Below, in pieces: positions 53,766 through 61,878 of a DNA stretch of 64,000 bases (position 1 is the stretch's first letter; every line of letters begins with the position of its first letter). The stretch is taken from assembly GCA_964473865.1 (NCBI GenBank), contig CAYYQN010000011.1, forward strand, positions 50,366 to 114,365. Reading direction: 5' to 3'. Below the pieces are notes generated by a model. The model saw only the letters and a program-made list of their open reading frames with translations, searched no databases and was not told the DNA's origin. The position numbers and the translations under genes were made by a program. The DNA is from CAIMUX01 sp964473865. GTDB taxonomy: Bacteria > Eisenbacteria > RBG-16-71-46 > CAIMUX01.

Positions 53766-54607
53766 GCGAACCGCGATGACCGACGCCCCAAGCGACCGCC
53801 CCGGAATCTCCCACCGGGCCGGAGGGGCGAAGTGCGCCCCGGACCCGCCCGCGCCGGGAGAGCCGGCCGAATCTCGGCAACCTCGGTCCTCCGAAAGAAC
53901 CGCCGGACTCGAAAGACCCTCCGGTGACCTACCCGAGTGCTTGACACCCCGCCACGACCCGGCCCTGATCGTCCGTGGATGCCGGATGTCCGGGGGGAGG
54001 GGCTGGATACCTCCCCTCGAGGGCCGCCTTCATCGGGCCCGACGGGCGGACGTCGAACGCGACAATCCTGGCCCCACGCTGGTGGCCACGCCCACCTGGT
54101 TCTCGAGCCGCACGACTTGGGCGCCGGGACCGCCGGCATCGACGACGGGGGAGACACCGGCCCGGGAGAACTCCCCACACGACCGCCGCCGTGAAACCGG
54201 CCGGAGGCGGCAGGCGAGGAGTTCCTTCGCTGGTTCCGGACCGCACAAGAGGCAGAGCTGGCTCGACGCATCCTGGCGCAAGCGAACGGCGGGCCGACGA
54301 CAAAGATGGGACGCTGACCGCCGCGATCCGCACAGCCGTAGGGGCGCCGGACGATAGACGTTGATCCGTGCCCCCGCCCTCCCGCGGCGAAGAGTGGCGG
54401 CGGGCGGAGGCGGGCGGAATCGGCATTTGGGACGCCTGTTACTGGTGCGCCGTCGCTCCCGGCGACGATGACGGCGCCAGCCGCGGCCACCACAGCTGCC
54501 CCCGACTCTCCACGCGTCCCGGGCGTTAGCGCCGGCAGCGGCTCCGTGTCCTCCGTGCAGCGTGACGGTGGAGGGGCCGGAAGAGTGCACCGAGGGCGGT
54601 CTTTCAC

Positions 54608-54636
54608 TTGTGAATCACCCCATCCTGTGATACCAT
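54608..54636 (+). promoter_or_regulatory. Promoter-like sequence for the three-gene operon
   Basis: TTGTGA (54608-54613), a 17-bp spacer and TACCAT (54631-54636) resemble a sigma-70 promoter with four of six matches in each box. It stands in a locally AT-rich patch 50 bases before the first ATG of the operon. Confidence 0.45.
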
Positions 54637-54685
54637 GCTTGGCATCTGTATGTTCGACTTCCCTGTGTAAGCTGGAGGAGTGACC

Positions 54686-57055
54686 ATGTCCCAGCACGAC
54701 CTGTGCGGCTATGAGGTCGTTCTCGCTCGCGTCTACTCGAGACCCAAGTGCGTAACCGTCAAGGCGCCGGCGCCGCCCCCCTACGAGGTGGAAGTGGAGG
54801 AGGAGTTCCTCGAGCGTAATCGGGACGGTTCCACCAGCCGGCGGAAGTGCATGACCGGGGTGCTGGTGAGTGCGGACGACTATCCACGGAAGGAAGTCAG
54901 GGTCAGGAAGGTGCAGACCAAACGATGGACGGTGAAGAAGGGCGAGGATGTCGGACCGACAGAGGCCTACAAGCACGTCTCCATCGCCTTGTGGGCCCTC
55001 TGCGCCCTGCTCGCGATCATCGGGTTGAGCTCCGCCCGCGGCCTGTTGGTCTTGGCGGCCATCGGAGCCCTCGCGGTGATACCGCTCCGCGGACACCTGC
55101 GACGGACCCGTCGCGTGCTGAAGACGATCGAGCGGGAGATGGTCGAGCTCATCGAGACGACCGCTACCGTCTTCGTCGATGTGGACCCCGAGCATGCCCC
55201 TCACATGGTGGAGCGCGAGATTCCCAACCCCACCCGCGTCACCGCCGTGGGGTCCGTCGCGCTGCGGCTGGACGCGCTGAAGTTCGGCAACGGGGTTCTC
55301 CTGGTCGACTCCTGGCGGCTCGCCGAGGCCCCGGGCGCGGAGATGCCCGTCCTGGCCGACGCCGACGCGATCAGGGAGAGCATGACGCGGCTCGACGAGG
55401 CGATCGCGCGCATCCCGGCTGTCCTATCGGGCGAACGGGCACGCGTGGACAACGCCCCCGATCCCGCGTTTCCCGAGGGGGTGCCTGTTGTCGGAATGGA
55501 GCTGGACATCCTCCGGGGATTCGAGGGCCTGGTCGAGCAGCTTGCCTGCCGTCGCCTCGAGCGGTTTCGGCCGAACATCGTCCAGCCGGGACATCCGCTC
55601 GTCCGGCTGCTAAAGCCGGTCCCCGGTCGCTCGGCATCCGAGGCGGGCGCGAACGCGGACCTGCAGCGACTGCGGAAGATCATCCCGGCGGAGGCGCGCC
55701 GCGACCACGAGCGCTTCCTCGATGGCTTCATCGAGGCGTGGAACCGCAACCAACTCCTGATCACGAAACTCCGCTACGAGTCGCTCGGGGAGAGGATGTC
55801 CCCGCATGTCCTGCAGTTGGGATACCTCTCGAACTACTCGTCGTTCAATTTCTACTGCCCCCACTGCATTCGCGACCTCGCTCTCTCCATGCTTGCGCGG
55901 GACTACTCGCTCCTGGCCGAACAGGAGACACAACCCGTGATGTTCTCGCGCAACAGCCGCTGCGTCTATGACCCGGAGACCCAGGCTTGGCGGTGTCGAG
56001 CCTGCGACGCAAGCGTTCCGGGCAGGGAATTGGTGCCGGTGCACAAGGTCCTCGACGACGTCCTCTACCCGGCGTACGACCGGCTGATGGAGGAAAACAA
56101 GATCAAGCGACTTGAGATGGACAACAAGACCCGGGACGACGTGATCACCTACGAGAACAAGCGGAGCCAGGAGATCGACGCCATCCAGATGACCTACGAG
56201 CGGGACCGTGGGTCGGCGCAGAGCGGTATCGACATGGCGAAAGCCGAGCTCGACGGCCAGCGCCAGGCGATCACCGCGATCCGCGGCATTATGGACGCGT
56301 ACCAGATCCACCAGACCAGCGTCATCAAATCGATCGACGACCGTTGCCGGCAAATCCAGGGTGAGATCCAGGACACCGTGGCGGCCCGGCGCGCGGAGGC
56401 GGACAGCCAGTACGCGGCGCTCATCGAGGAGTTCCGCAGCGGCATGACCGCGGTGGCTCGCATGAAGCGCGAGGAGGACCTGATCCGCGACCACATCCAG
56501 ATCGCCATCCTCGCGAACACCGGCATCATCGCGTCCAACACCACGGACATCCGGCAGACGAACCGGGAGATCGCGTCGCACACGGCGGACATCCGGCAGT
56601 CGAACCGCGAGATCGCCTCCCACACTGCCGACATCCGGCAGACGACTCGGCAGATTGCCACCGACACTTCGGACATTCGCCGATCGAATCAGCAGATCGC
56701 CTCGGACACCGCGAACATCCGCCAGTCGAACCAGGAGATCGCGACGAGCGCCAAGGACATCCGCGAGTCCAACCGGAGGATCGCCTCTGACACCTCCGAC
56801 ATCCGGCAATCCAGCCGGCAGACCGCCGACCAGGGCGGCGCCCTCCTGTCGAAGACCGACGCCCTGCACGCGGAGGTCGTGGAAGGCAATGCGCTTCAGG
56901 CAGCGAGGGCCAAGGCGGAGGGGATGGACCTGTACGACGCGGCCTGGTACCGGCTGGACAAGAACATACCGAAGTTCGCCGCGGGAGTCGTGAGCGACGT
57001 GGCCGGGTCCACCGGCAAGGACCGGGCCAAGCGGGTGCGGCAGTACCTCAACTGA
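54686..57055 (+). CDS. Two-TM zinc-ribbon coiled-coil protein with 14-residue repeats (novel system, first gene)
   Basis: A 789-residue protein I do not recognise. It has a soluble N-terminal region (1-95), two transmembrane helices (about 97-114 and 118-134) joined by a very short loop, a mixed alpha/beta domain (about 135-385), a zinc ribbon with CPHC (391-394) and CRAC (437-440), and a long helical part from about 460 to 745. Residues 615-712 are seven consecutive 14-residue repeats of the type IAS-x-T-x-DIRQSN-x-E. The termini therefore lie on the same side of the membrane. The ATG at 54686 follows GGAGG by eight bases; a GTG at 54680 is possible. The second gene begins 11 bases after its stop. 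Confidence 0.85.
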   Translation: MSQHDLCGYEVVLARVYSRPKCVTVKAPAPPPYEVEVEEEFLERNRDGSTSRRKCMTGVLVSADDYPRKEVRVRKVQTKRWTVKKGEDVGPTEAYKHVSIALWALCALLAIIGLSSARGLLVLAAIGALAVIPLRGHLRRTRRVLKTIEREMVELIETTATVFVDVDPEHAPHMVEREIPNPTRVTAVGSVALRLDALKFGNGVLLVDSWRLAEAPGAEMPVLADADAIRESMTRLDEAIARIPAVLSGERARVDNAPDPAFPEGVPVVGMELDILRGFEGLVEQLACRRLERFRPNIVQPGHPLVRLLKPVPGRSASEAGANADLQRLRKIIPAEARRDHERFLDGFIEAWNRNQLLITKLRYESLGERMSPHVLQLGYLSNYSSFNFYCPHCIRDLALSMLARDYSLLAEQETQPVMFSRNSRCVYDPETQAWRCRACDASVPGRELVPVHKVLDDVLYPAYDRLMEENKIKRLEMDNKTRDDVITYENKRSQEIDAIQMTYERDRGSAQSGIDMAKAELDGQRQAITAIRGIMDAYQIHQTSVIKSIDDRCRQIQGEIQDTVAARRAEADSQYAALIEEFRSGMTAVARMKREEDLIRDHIQIAILANTGIIASNTTDIRQTNREIASHTADIRQSNREIASHTADIRQTTRQIATDTSDIRRSNQQIASDTANIRQSNQEIATSAKDIRESNRRIASDTSDIRQSSRQTADQGGALLSKTDALHAEVVEGNALQAARAKAEGMDLYDAAWYRLDKNIPKFAAGVVSDVAGSTGKDRAKRVRQYLN
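56528..56821 (+). repeat. Seven in-frame 42-bp tandem repeats
   Basis: The DNA coding for residues 615-712 of the preceding protein consists of seven exact-length 42-bp units, diverged in the third codon position. Each codes two heptads; the constant core is DIRxSN/TN. No partial unit breaks the register. Confidence 0.9.
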
Positions 57056-57066
57056 GGAGAAGCGCG

Positions 57067-58089
57067 ATGCCAACGAGCGACAACTCGTACTCCCAGCTCA
57101 ACGGGGAGATGGTCAAGATCCGATCTATGATCGCCGGCGTGGCGGGAGTCGTGAACGAGACTCACGACACGACGCAGAAGATGGATCACACGATCCACGC
57201 GCTCCAGATCTCGTTCGAGAACCTTTACCGGATCCTCCACGAGAAACTGGAGAAGATCAGCGGCCAGTTGGTCACCATCGAGAAGGTCCCCGGGATGCTG
57301 AAGCAGCTCCAGGAGACCATGGTCGGGCAGTTCGAGCTCGCGTTTCTGCGGGCGTTCGAGGCCCAGATCGTGTCGCAGATGTCGGGCGTCCTGGCCAACG
57401 AGAACCGGATCAAGGCGCTCGGGACCTTCCTCAACGAGAAGCACGCGCAACTCGAGACCAACTGCCAGCGGGTGGCCGGGCGTTACGATCAGCTGCTCGA
57501 CAAGCTGGCGGAGAACAACAAGGAACGCCGGAAGAAGCTGGACAGCCACGCCTACGAACTCCTCGAACGGATCTATCCGCACCAGGTCCAGCCCGCTTTC
57601 GACCAGGTGGTCCAGCCGTTCTACTCGTTTCTGTCGGCCCACGCGGTGGACGCCTCGCGCGCGCGGACCAACGCCCTGGGCGAGGCCTTCGCCCGGCTCT
57701 GCGACGACGTGCGCGAATTCCAGGCGGAGCGGGACCGGACGTACGAGACGATCGGGAAGTGGCTGATCAAGGACTGGGCGGAGGGGGCCTACGAGCTGCG
57801 GGTCCGCGTGGTCGAGACGGAAGACATCGCCACCGGGCGCCGGAGCGTCGAGATCATGCCGCTGGAGGGGGGGGAGAGTCTGCCGCCGGCGGTGCGGGAG
57901 GCGATCCGGAAGCAGACGCTCGAAGCGGTTCGGGACGCGAAGCGCGAGGCGCTGGCACCGGGAGAGATCGACGCCCTGGCCGCCGCGTTGCGCACGCAGG
58001 GCGGGACGACGGACGGGGAGATCGAGAGGCTCCGAAGGGACCGCCCGCAGTGGATCGGCAGCAACGGGGACGGAGGGGGCGATGCCTGA
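57067..58089 (+). CDS. Coiled-coil protein (novel system, second gene)
   Basis: A 340-residue soluble protein with no recognised domain. It is helical with heptad-like Leu/Ile spacing over roughly residues 10-230 (for example FENLYRILHEKLEKISGQLV and YDQLLDKLAENNKERRKKL), then a small predicted beta section (YELRVRVVETEDIATGRRSVE at about 240-265) and a charged helical tail ending in a Gly/Asp-rich stretch. No signal peptide or membrane helix. The ATG follows GAGGAG by seven bases. Its last eight bases overlap the third gene, so all three are one transcription and translation unit. Confidence 0.8.
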   Translation: MPTSDNSYSQLNGEMVKIRSMIAGVAGVVNETHDTTQKMDHTIHALQISFENLYRILHEKLEKISGQLVTIEKVPGMLKQLQETMVGQFELAFLRAFEAQIVSQMSGVLANENRIKALGTFLNEKHAQLETNCQRVAGRYDQLLDKLAENNKERRKKLDSHAYELLERIYPHQVQPAFDQVVQPFYSFLSAHAVDASRARTNALGEAFARLCDDVREFQAERDRTYETIGKWLIKDWAEGAYELRVRVVETEDIATGRRSVEIMPLEGGESLPPAVREAIRKQTLEAVRDAKREALAPGEIDALAAALRTQGGTTDGEIERLRRDRPQWIGSNGDGGGDA

Positions 58090-59068
58090 GGAGATGTCGG
58101 CTAACAGCACGCGTTGCATCGTGTCCGGGCGAGAGCCCGGTGGCATCCTGCCCGGCGTGAGGTCGGAGATGTGGCGGGACCTGTACCTGCGACCCGGGGC
58201 GGACATCGAGGGAGGGGTTTTCTGCAACCGGCTCCACGTCGAGGGCGGCCCGGTCCGCGTCCGGGGCGCCGTGTATGCCCGCGAGGCGATTGAGATCACA
58301 TGCCGCCCGGGGGAAGACGCGGAGGGCGCGACGGTGGAGTTCGGGTCCGTCGTGACGACTCCGGACTCAATCATGGTGGACGAAAAGTGCGGAACGCGGG
58401 TCCGTTTCCTGGCCGACGTGATGGCAGGGCGGGTGAGGCTGCGCAACTCGTGGGTCCGGGGGAACGTGGCAGCCCGGAACGGGATCATCGGGGAGTCGGT
58501 CGTTCTCGGCGCGGTCCTGTGCGACGGCACTCTGTCGCTCCGTGATGTGATCGTCGGCTCCTTCAAGGCCGCCAGCGTCAACCTGCAGCCCGAGATCGCG
58601 CTTCTGGATCCCTTCGCCTCGACGAGCGAGCGTCCCCGCATCGGGACGCGCGTCCGGTGCCTCGGCCTCGCGGGCCTGCGGGCACTGCTCGCCGGCGAGG
58701 ATACGGTCTCGGGGATTGTCGACCTTACGGACGAAGACTTCGTGCAGGTCGTGGAATCGATGCGGGAAGGCGCCAGGCAGGTCTGGATGCTGACCCTGGC
58801 CCCGCGAATCCTCGACCTGGAGAAGGTGCAGGACAGGATCCGGGAGAACCGGCGGATCCTCGAGGCGCTCTCACTCGGCGACCACCTCGAGCCTCACGCC
58901 CGGGCCGAGTTCGACGGTGGCATCCTGCGGACCGCGGAGGATGCGCTCTTCCGCGCCCTGCGGGGCCTCCCCGATGCCCTTGAGTCCGGCTGGACTTCTA
59001 TCGAAGAGGTCCGCGAGCGGCAGACGATCAAGAGCTTCGTGGACGCCGAGGCGGGACCCACCCCGTAG
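58082..59068 (+). CDS. Bactofilin-like beta-solenoid protein (novel system, third gene)
   Basis: A 328-residue cytoplasmic protein. Residues about 20-185 show the short strand-turn periodicity of a polymer-forming (bactofilin-type, DUF583) or related left-handed solenoid: GADIEGGVFCNRLHVEGG, VRVRGAVYAREAIEI, RNGIIGESVVLGAVL. Residues 190-328 are helical and acidic. Bactofilins form nucleotide-free filaments that position envelope enzymes; membership here is suggested by pattern only. The ATG at 58082 follows GGAGGGGG and lies inside the last codons of the second gene; an ATG at 58094 is an alternative. Confidence 0.75.
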   Translation: MPEEMSANSTRCIVSGREPGGILPGVRSEMWRDLYLRPGADIEGGVFCNRLHVEGGPVRVRGAVYAREAIEITCRPGEDAEGATVEFGSVVTTPDSIMVDEKCGTRVRFLADVMAGRVRLRNSWVRGNVAARNGIIGESVVLGAVLCDGTLSLRDVIVGSFKAASVNLQPEIALLDPFASTSERPRIGTRVRCLGLAGLRALLAGEDTVSGIVDLTDEDFVQVVESMREGARQVWMLTLAPRILDLEKVQDRIRENRRILEALSLGDHLEPHARAEFDGGILRTAEDALFRALRGLPDALESGWTSIEEVRERQTIKSFVDAEAGPTP

Positions 59069-59093
59069 CTGCTGCCGGGACCACCCCCTGCAG

Positions 59094-59213
59094 GATTCCG
59101 ACGAGGGCAACACATGGATCACGCCGGTGACGTACTACGACGGGAGCAACCACGGCGGATGTCAGACGGTGAACGGCCCGAGCCCGTACGGTCTGTACGA
59201 CGTCGCCGGAAGT
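59094..59213 (+). pseudogene. Formylglycine-generating-enzyme-like (SUMF1) fragment
   Basis: Forty codons read DSDEGNTWITPVTYYDGSNH and then QTVNGPSPYGLYDVAG, the signature block of the FGE-sulfatase (SUMF1/DUF323) fold, which normally continues NVWEW. Here it stops at GS, and nothing before it belongs to the family. It starts 25 bases after the stop of the bactofilin-like gene. It is a deletion remnant of a fourth gene or of an unrelated neighbour. The rest of the 59069-59565 gap, apart from the terminator, shows no gene. Confidence 0.75.
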
Positions 59214-59474
59214 CGCGGCCCAGTTCGAGCGCGAATCTCAGCGGAAGTCCGCCGAAACCGTCCCGATGACCGCGTAGGGTCAGGAGATTCGGCCGAGGCG
59301 CAAGACCTGCCCTCTCCGTGGGTTGTGGTCCAGCCATCAGCATGCATCTCGACGGATTGACTCCCTCCTTCCAGCGTCCGACCCTGGTCCCGATGCCCGA
59401 GGCGGAGTGGCGAGCTTCCGGCAGGGGAATCGGGGCGTCGACCGACGGAAACAGATGCCGGCCGTCTGTTCGCC

Positions 59475-59516
59475 AGCGGAGGCGCAGCGCAGAGTTGCGC
59501 CTCCGCTCGGTTTCTT
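59475..59516 (+). terminator. Rho-independent terminator
   Basis: AGCGGAGGCGCA pairs perfectly with TGCGCCTCCGCT (12 bp, nine-base loop), followed by CGGTTTCTT. It could end transcription of the three-gene operon and the fragment after it. Confidence 0.8.
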
Positions 59517-59565
59517 GACCATGCGGGGTCTCGATCCTGTCCGGTGGTGAGCCTCCCGGACGCTC

Positions 59566-60339
59566 TCACCTGAGCAAGAACACCTGTGTCCCCACCGAAC
59601 CGCCTGATCCGGTCAGTCCGCACAGGTAGATGCCGGATGGGACCGGGCGCCCAGTCTCGGCCAGGCCATCCCAGACGGCGTCGAAGGCACCGGCCTCACG
59701 CACGCCCGAGAAGAGAGTCCGCACATGCTGCCCGGCGACGGAGTAGATCGATAGGTTCACGAAGCCGGGGCGGAGAAGCTCACAGGAGACGGTCGTGCGG
59801 TGCGTCGCTGGATTCGGGGCGATCGCCAGCCGCGGTGCGATCGGAGTGAGCCCCGCGCTCCCGAGCGGATCATCGTCTCTCCCCACGCCAACGGTCGGAT
59901 GGTCGATGCAATTCGAGGTGCTCCAGTCCCCTCGCATCGGGTGGGCTACCTGGCCAACATCCGGCACGACGATCTCGAGCGGCCAGTGGCGAGGGTCGGG
60001 TCCTTCGTTCCCGATGTCGTACCACGCGAAGTCAACCTGGTAGGTGCCCGGAGCCAGGCTGTCGACCTCCACGGAGAGGTCGAAGCAGCAGAGGCATAGG
60101 CACTCTCCGCCGTAGGACCTCTCGAGGATCGAGATCTGGTTTCCCTCTACATTCACAAAGAACCCGGTGCTGTCCGGACAGCAGTTGTAGGTGGCCCGCT
60201 CATGGTAGACGGTGATCGTGCTTCCGGCCGCGGTGCCGTGCACGTCATCCAGGTACCGGCACCACGGATACTGCGCCTGGGCCTGGGTGGCGAGTGCCGC
60301 AGAAAGCAGGCAGACCAACAGGCAGATGGGTGAACGCAT
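59566..60339 (-). CDS. Small secreted protein with FlgD-like tail
   Basis: A 257-residue exported protein. The ATG at 60339 follows AAGGAGGGA and starts a signal peptide (ICLLVCLLSAALATQA, cleavage near AQA). The mature N-terminal half is a small Cys-rich beta domain (CCPDSTGFF, GECLCLCCFDL) that I do not recognise; the C-terminal half is the FlgD-like sorting tail (IAPNPATHR, IYSVAGQHV, WDGLAETG, GIYLCGL). The 387 bases between it and the transposase gene (60340-60726) contain no recognisable gene. Confidence 0.82.
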   Translation of the reverse strand: MRSPICLLVCLLSAALATQAQAQYPWCRYLDDVHGTAAGSTITVYHERATYNCCPDSTGFFVNVEGNQISILERSYGGECLCLCCFDLSVEVDSLAPGTYQVDFAWYDIGNEGPDPRHWPLEIVVPDVGQVAHPMRGDWSTSNCIDHPTVGVGRDDDPLGSAGLTPIAPRLAIAPNPATHRTTVSCELLRPGFVNLSIYSVAGQHVRTLFSGVREAGAFDAVWDGLAETGRPVPSGIYLCGLTGSGGSVGTQVFLLR

Positions 60340-60726
60340 GGCTCCCTCCTTGTCCCGCCACACCACCGCGATGCCGTTCCCCGGCTTGCCCGACCTCAAG
60401 GCGGTCAGCGCGTGACCTTCTTCACCCGTGTCACGAAAACCCCATCTCGACACAAGCAAACTGCCACGCGGTGCGCGGAGCAAGCGAAATGATCCGCCCC
60501 GGACACGACCGCACCGTGGGAGCGGCCAATCGGTTGTGGCCGGAAGATTGGAGATGGGCAGAGCGCATCCGGGGGTCAGAGATGACGGGCGCGCAACGCG
60601 GACCCCAGAAGGCATGGGATTGGGAGAAGCGGAACGCAGTCTCGTGCGGAGCACTGCCGGCAGCTCCTGGAGGCCAGGGCCTCGCAATACAGCAAGGGCG
60701 GGCAGACCTGGCACCGCAACGCGCAC

Positions 60727-61599
60727 TCATGAATCAGGCCGGGTGGGGGCCTCCTCGCAGCATGCGAGTGCGTAGGGCAGCCGGCGCGCCATCACCCCCG
60801 CGGCCATCGCCGCCGTCTCTTCGCCCCCCTTCTCTCGCCGCTTCTTGATCAGGTTCCGCCACACCGCGAAGATGGCCAGCCGCTCCAGCGCCCCTTGGCG
60901 CCGCTTGCAGAACGCGATCGTCTCCCGCCGATGGCTGGCCTGGCCGTGCCGCAAGAGCAGATCCGCCAGGTTCACCGGAAAGAGTGGATTGCTCGTGGTG
61001 CGCCGTTTGGTGGAGGAGGTGATGTGGTGTCGGAGAGTCCGTCCCAGGCCCTCCGCGCGCAGGGTGCGCAAGGCGCGGCGGTAGGCGGGATGATCGTCGC
61101 TGTGCAGAACGAGGTAAGCGGGAACCGGCGCGTTCCGCACGTCCAGTCCATCGCCCCAGCGCGGGAGGAGCGGCCGCAGCAAGTCGGCGATGCCGGATTG
61201 CACCGCCTTGGGATCGGGTCGTCCGCGTTCGGCCTCCAGAGCGGCCCGGCGTTTCTTCTGGGCCGGCGTCATGGTCCCTTTGCGGCGCAGGGGGCTGTCG
61301 GTGAAGTGGTAGAGAAACCAGGAGTCGGCGCCCACCGCCAGGTTGCAGTGGAAGGGGAAGAACTGGGAGAACTCGAAGGTCTCGAAGCCGTCGATGACCA
61401 GGGGTTCGCGGATGGGCCGGGGGGCCGTGAGTTGCTGATGGAAGAGGAGGCAGTGTCGTCCGGCGCGGGCGAGGTGGCGGGCCACGGTGTCGTGGGAGAC
61501 GTGGCAGAGGCGGGCGGTCTGTCGGAGTCCCGGCCCTTCGCAGCTGAATTCGGCGAGTCTGGGCAGGAGCTGGTGCCAGGGCTGGAGGAGGAAGGTCAT
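60727..61599 (-). CDS. DDE transposase, N-terminal zinc finger apparently lost
   Basis: A 290-residue transposase of the family common in Acidobacteria and Planctomycetes whose members carry a zinc finger, a helix-turn-helix and an RNase H-like catalytic domain. The helix-turn-helix (LRQTARLCHVSHDTVARHLARAG) and the catalytic block (IDGFETFEFSQFFPFHCNLAVGADSWF, HSDDHPAYRRALRTL, TSNPLFPVNLADLLLRH, HRRETIAFCKRR) are well kept. The usual 60-80 residue zinc-finger N-terminus cannot be read in any frame before the ATG at 61599. It may be inactive. I found no terminal inverted repeats, but could not search exhaustively. Confidence 0.8.
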   Translation of the reverse strand: MTFLLQPWHQLLPRLAEFSCEGPGLRQTARLCHVSHDTVARHLARAGRHCLLFHQQLTAPRPIREPLVIDGFETFEFSQFFPFHCNLAVGADSWFLYHFTDSPLRRKGTMTPAQKKRRAALEAERGRPDPKAVQSGIADLLRPLLPRWGDGLDVRNAPVPAYLVLHSDDHPAYRRALRTLRAEGLGRTLRHHITSSTKRRTTSNPLFPVNLADLLLRHGQASHRRETIAFCKRRQGALERLAIFAVWRNLIKKRREKGGEETAAMAAGVMARRLPYALACCEEAPTRPDS

Positions 61600-61817
61600 C
61601 GTTCGTCCGATGCTCGAAGGGCGAAGAGAGGAGCATCGGGCAGAGGATCGAGCCGCCAATCGTCTGAAATCGAGGCTTGGCTTGAAGCCGTAACCGGTAC
61701 CGAAACGGACATTTGGAGATCGACTGAGCATTCAGACCATACGCGCAGGGTACCGCGAACACCGGCCGTCAGGCGGCCGATTGTCTCCCTCCTTCCCTTC
61801 CTCCAAGGCCAACACGC

Positions 61818-61851
61818 GGAGGCCGCCTACCCGTGCAGGCAGGCGGCCTCC
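61818..61851 (-). terminator. Hairpin terminator after the RCC1-repeat gene
   Basis: GGAGGCCGCCT and AGGCGGCCTCC form a perfect 11-bp stem, 27 bases past the stop of the minus-strand gene. The following minus-strand sequence (GCGTGTTGGCCTTGG) is only mildly T-rich. Confidence 0.6.
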
Positions 61852-61878
61852 ATGACCTCTCGACGGGAATGCAGCGGT

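Noticed and set aside
53597..55204. A 535-codon minus-strand frame across the decayed region and the start of the three-gene operon.
   Set aside because: Its sequence is low-complexity Arg/Pro/Ser, and it runs against a gene with conserved-looking domains and its own promoter and ribosome-binding site.
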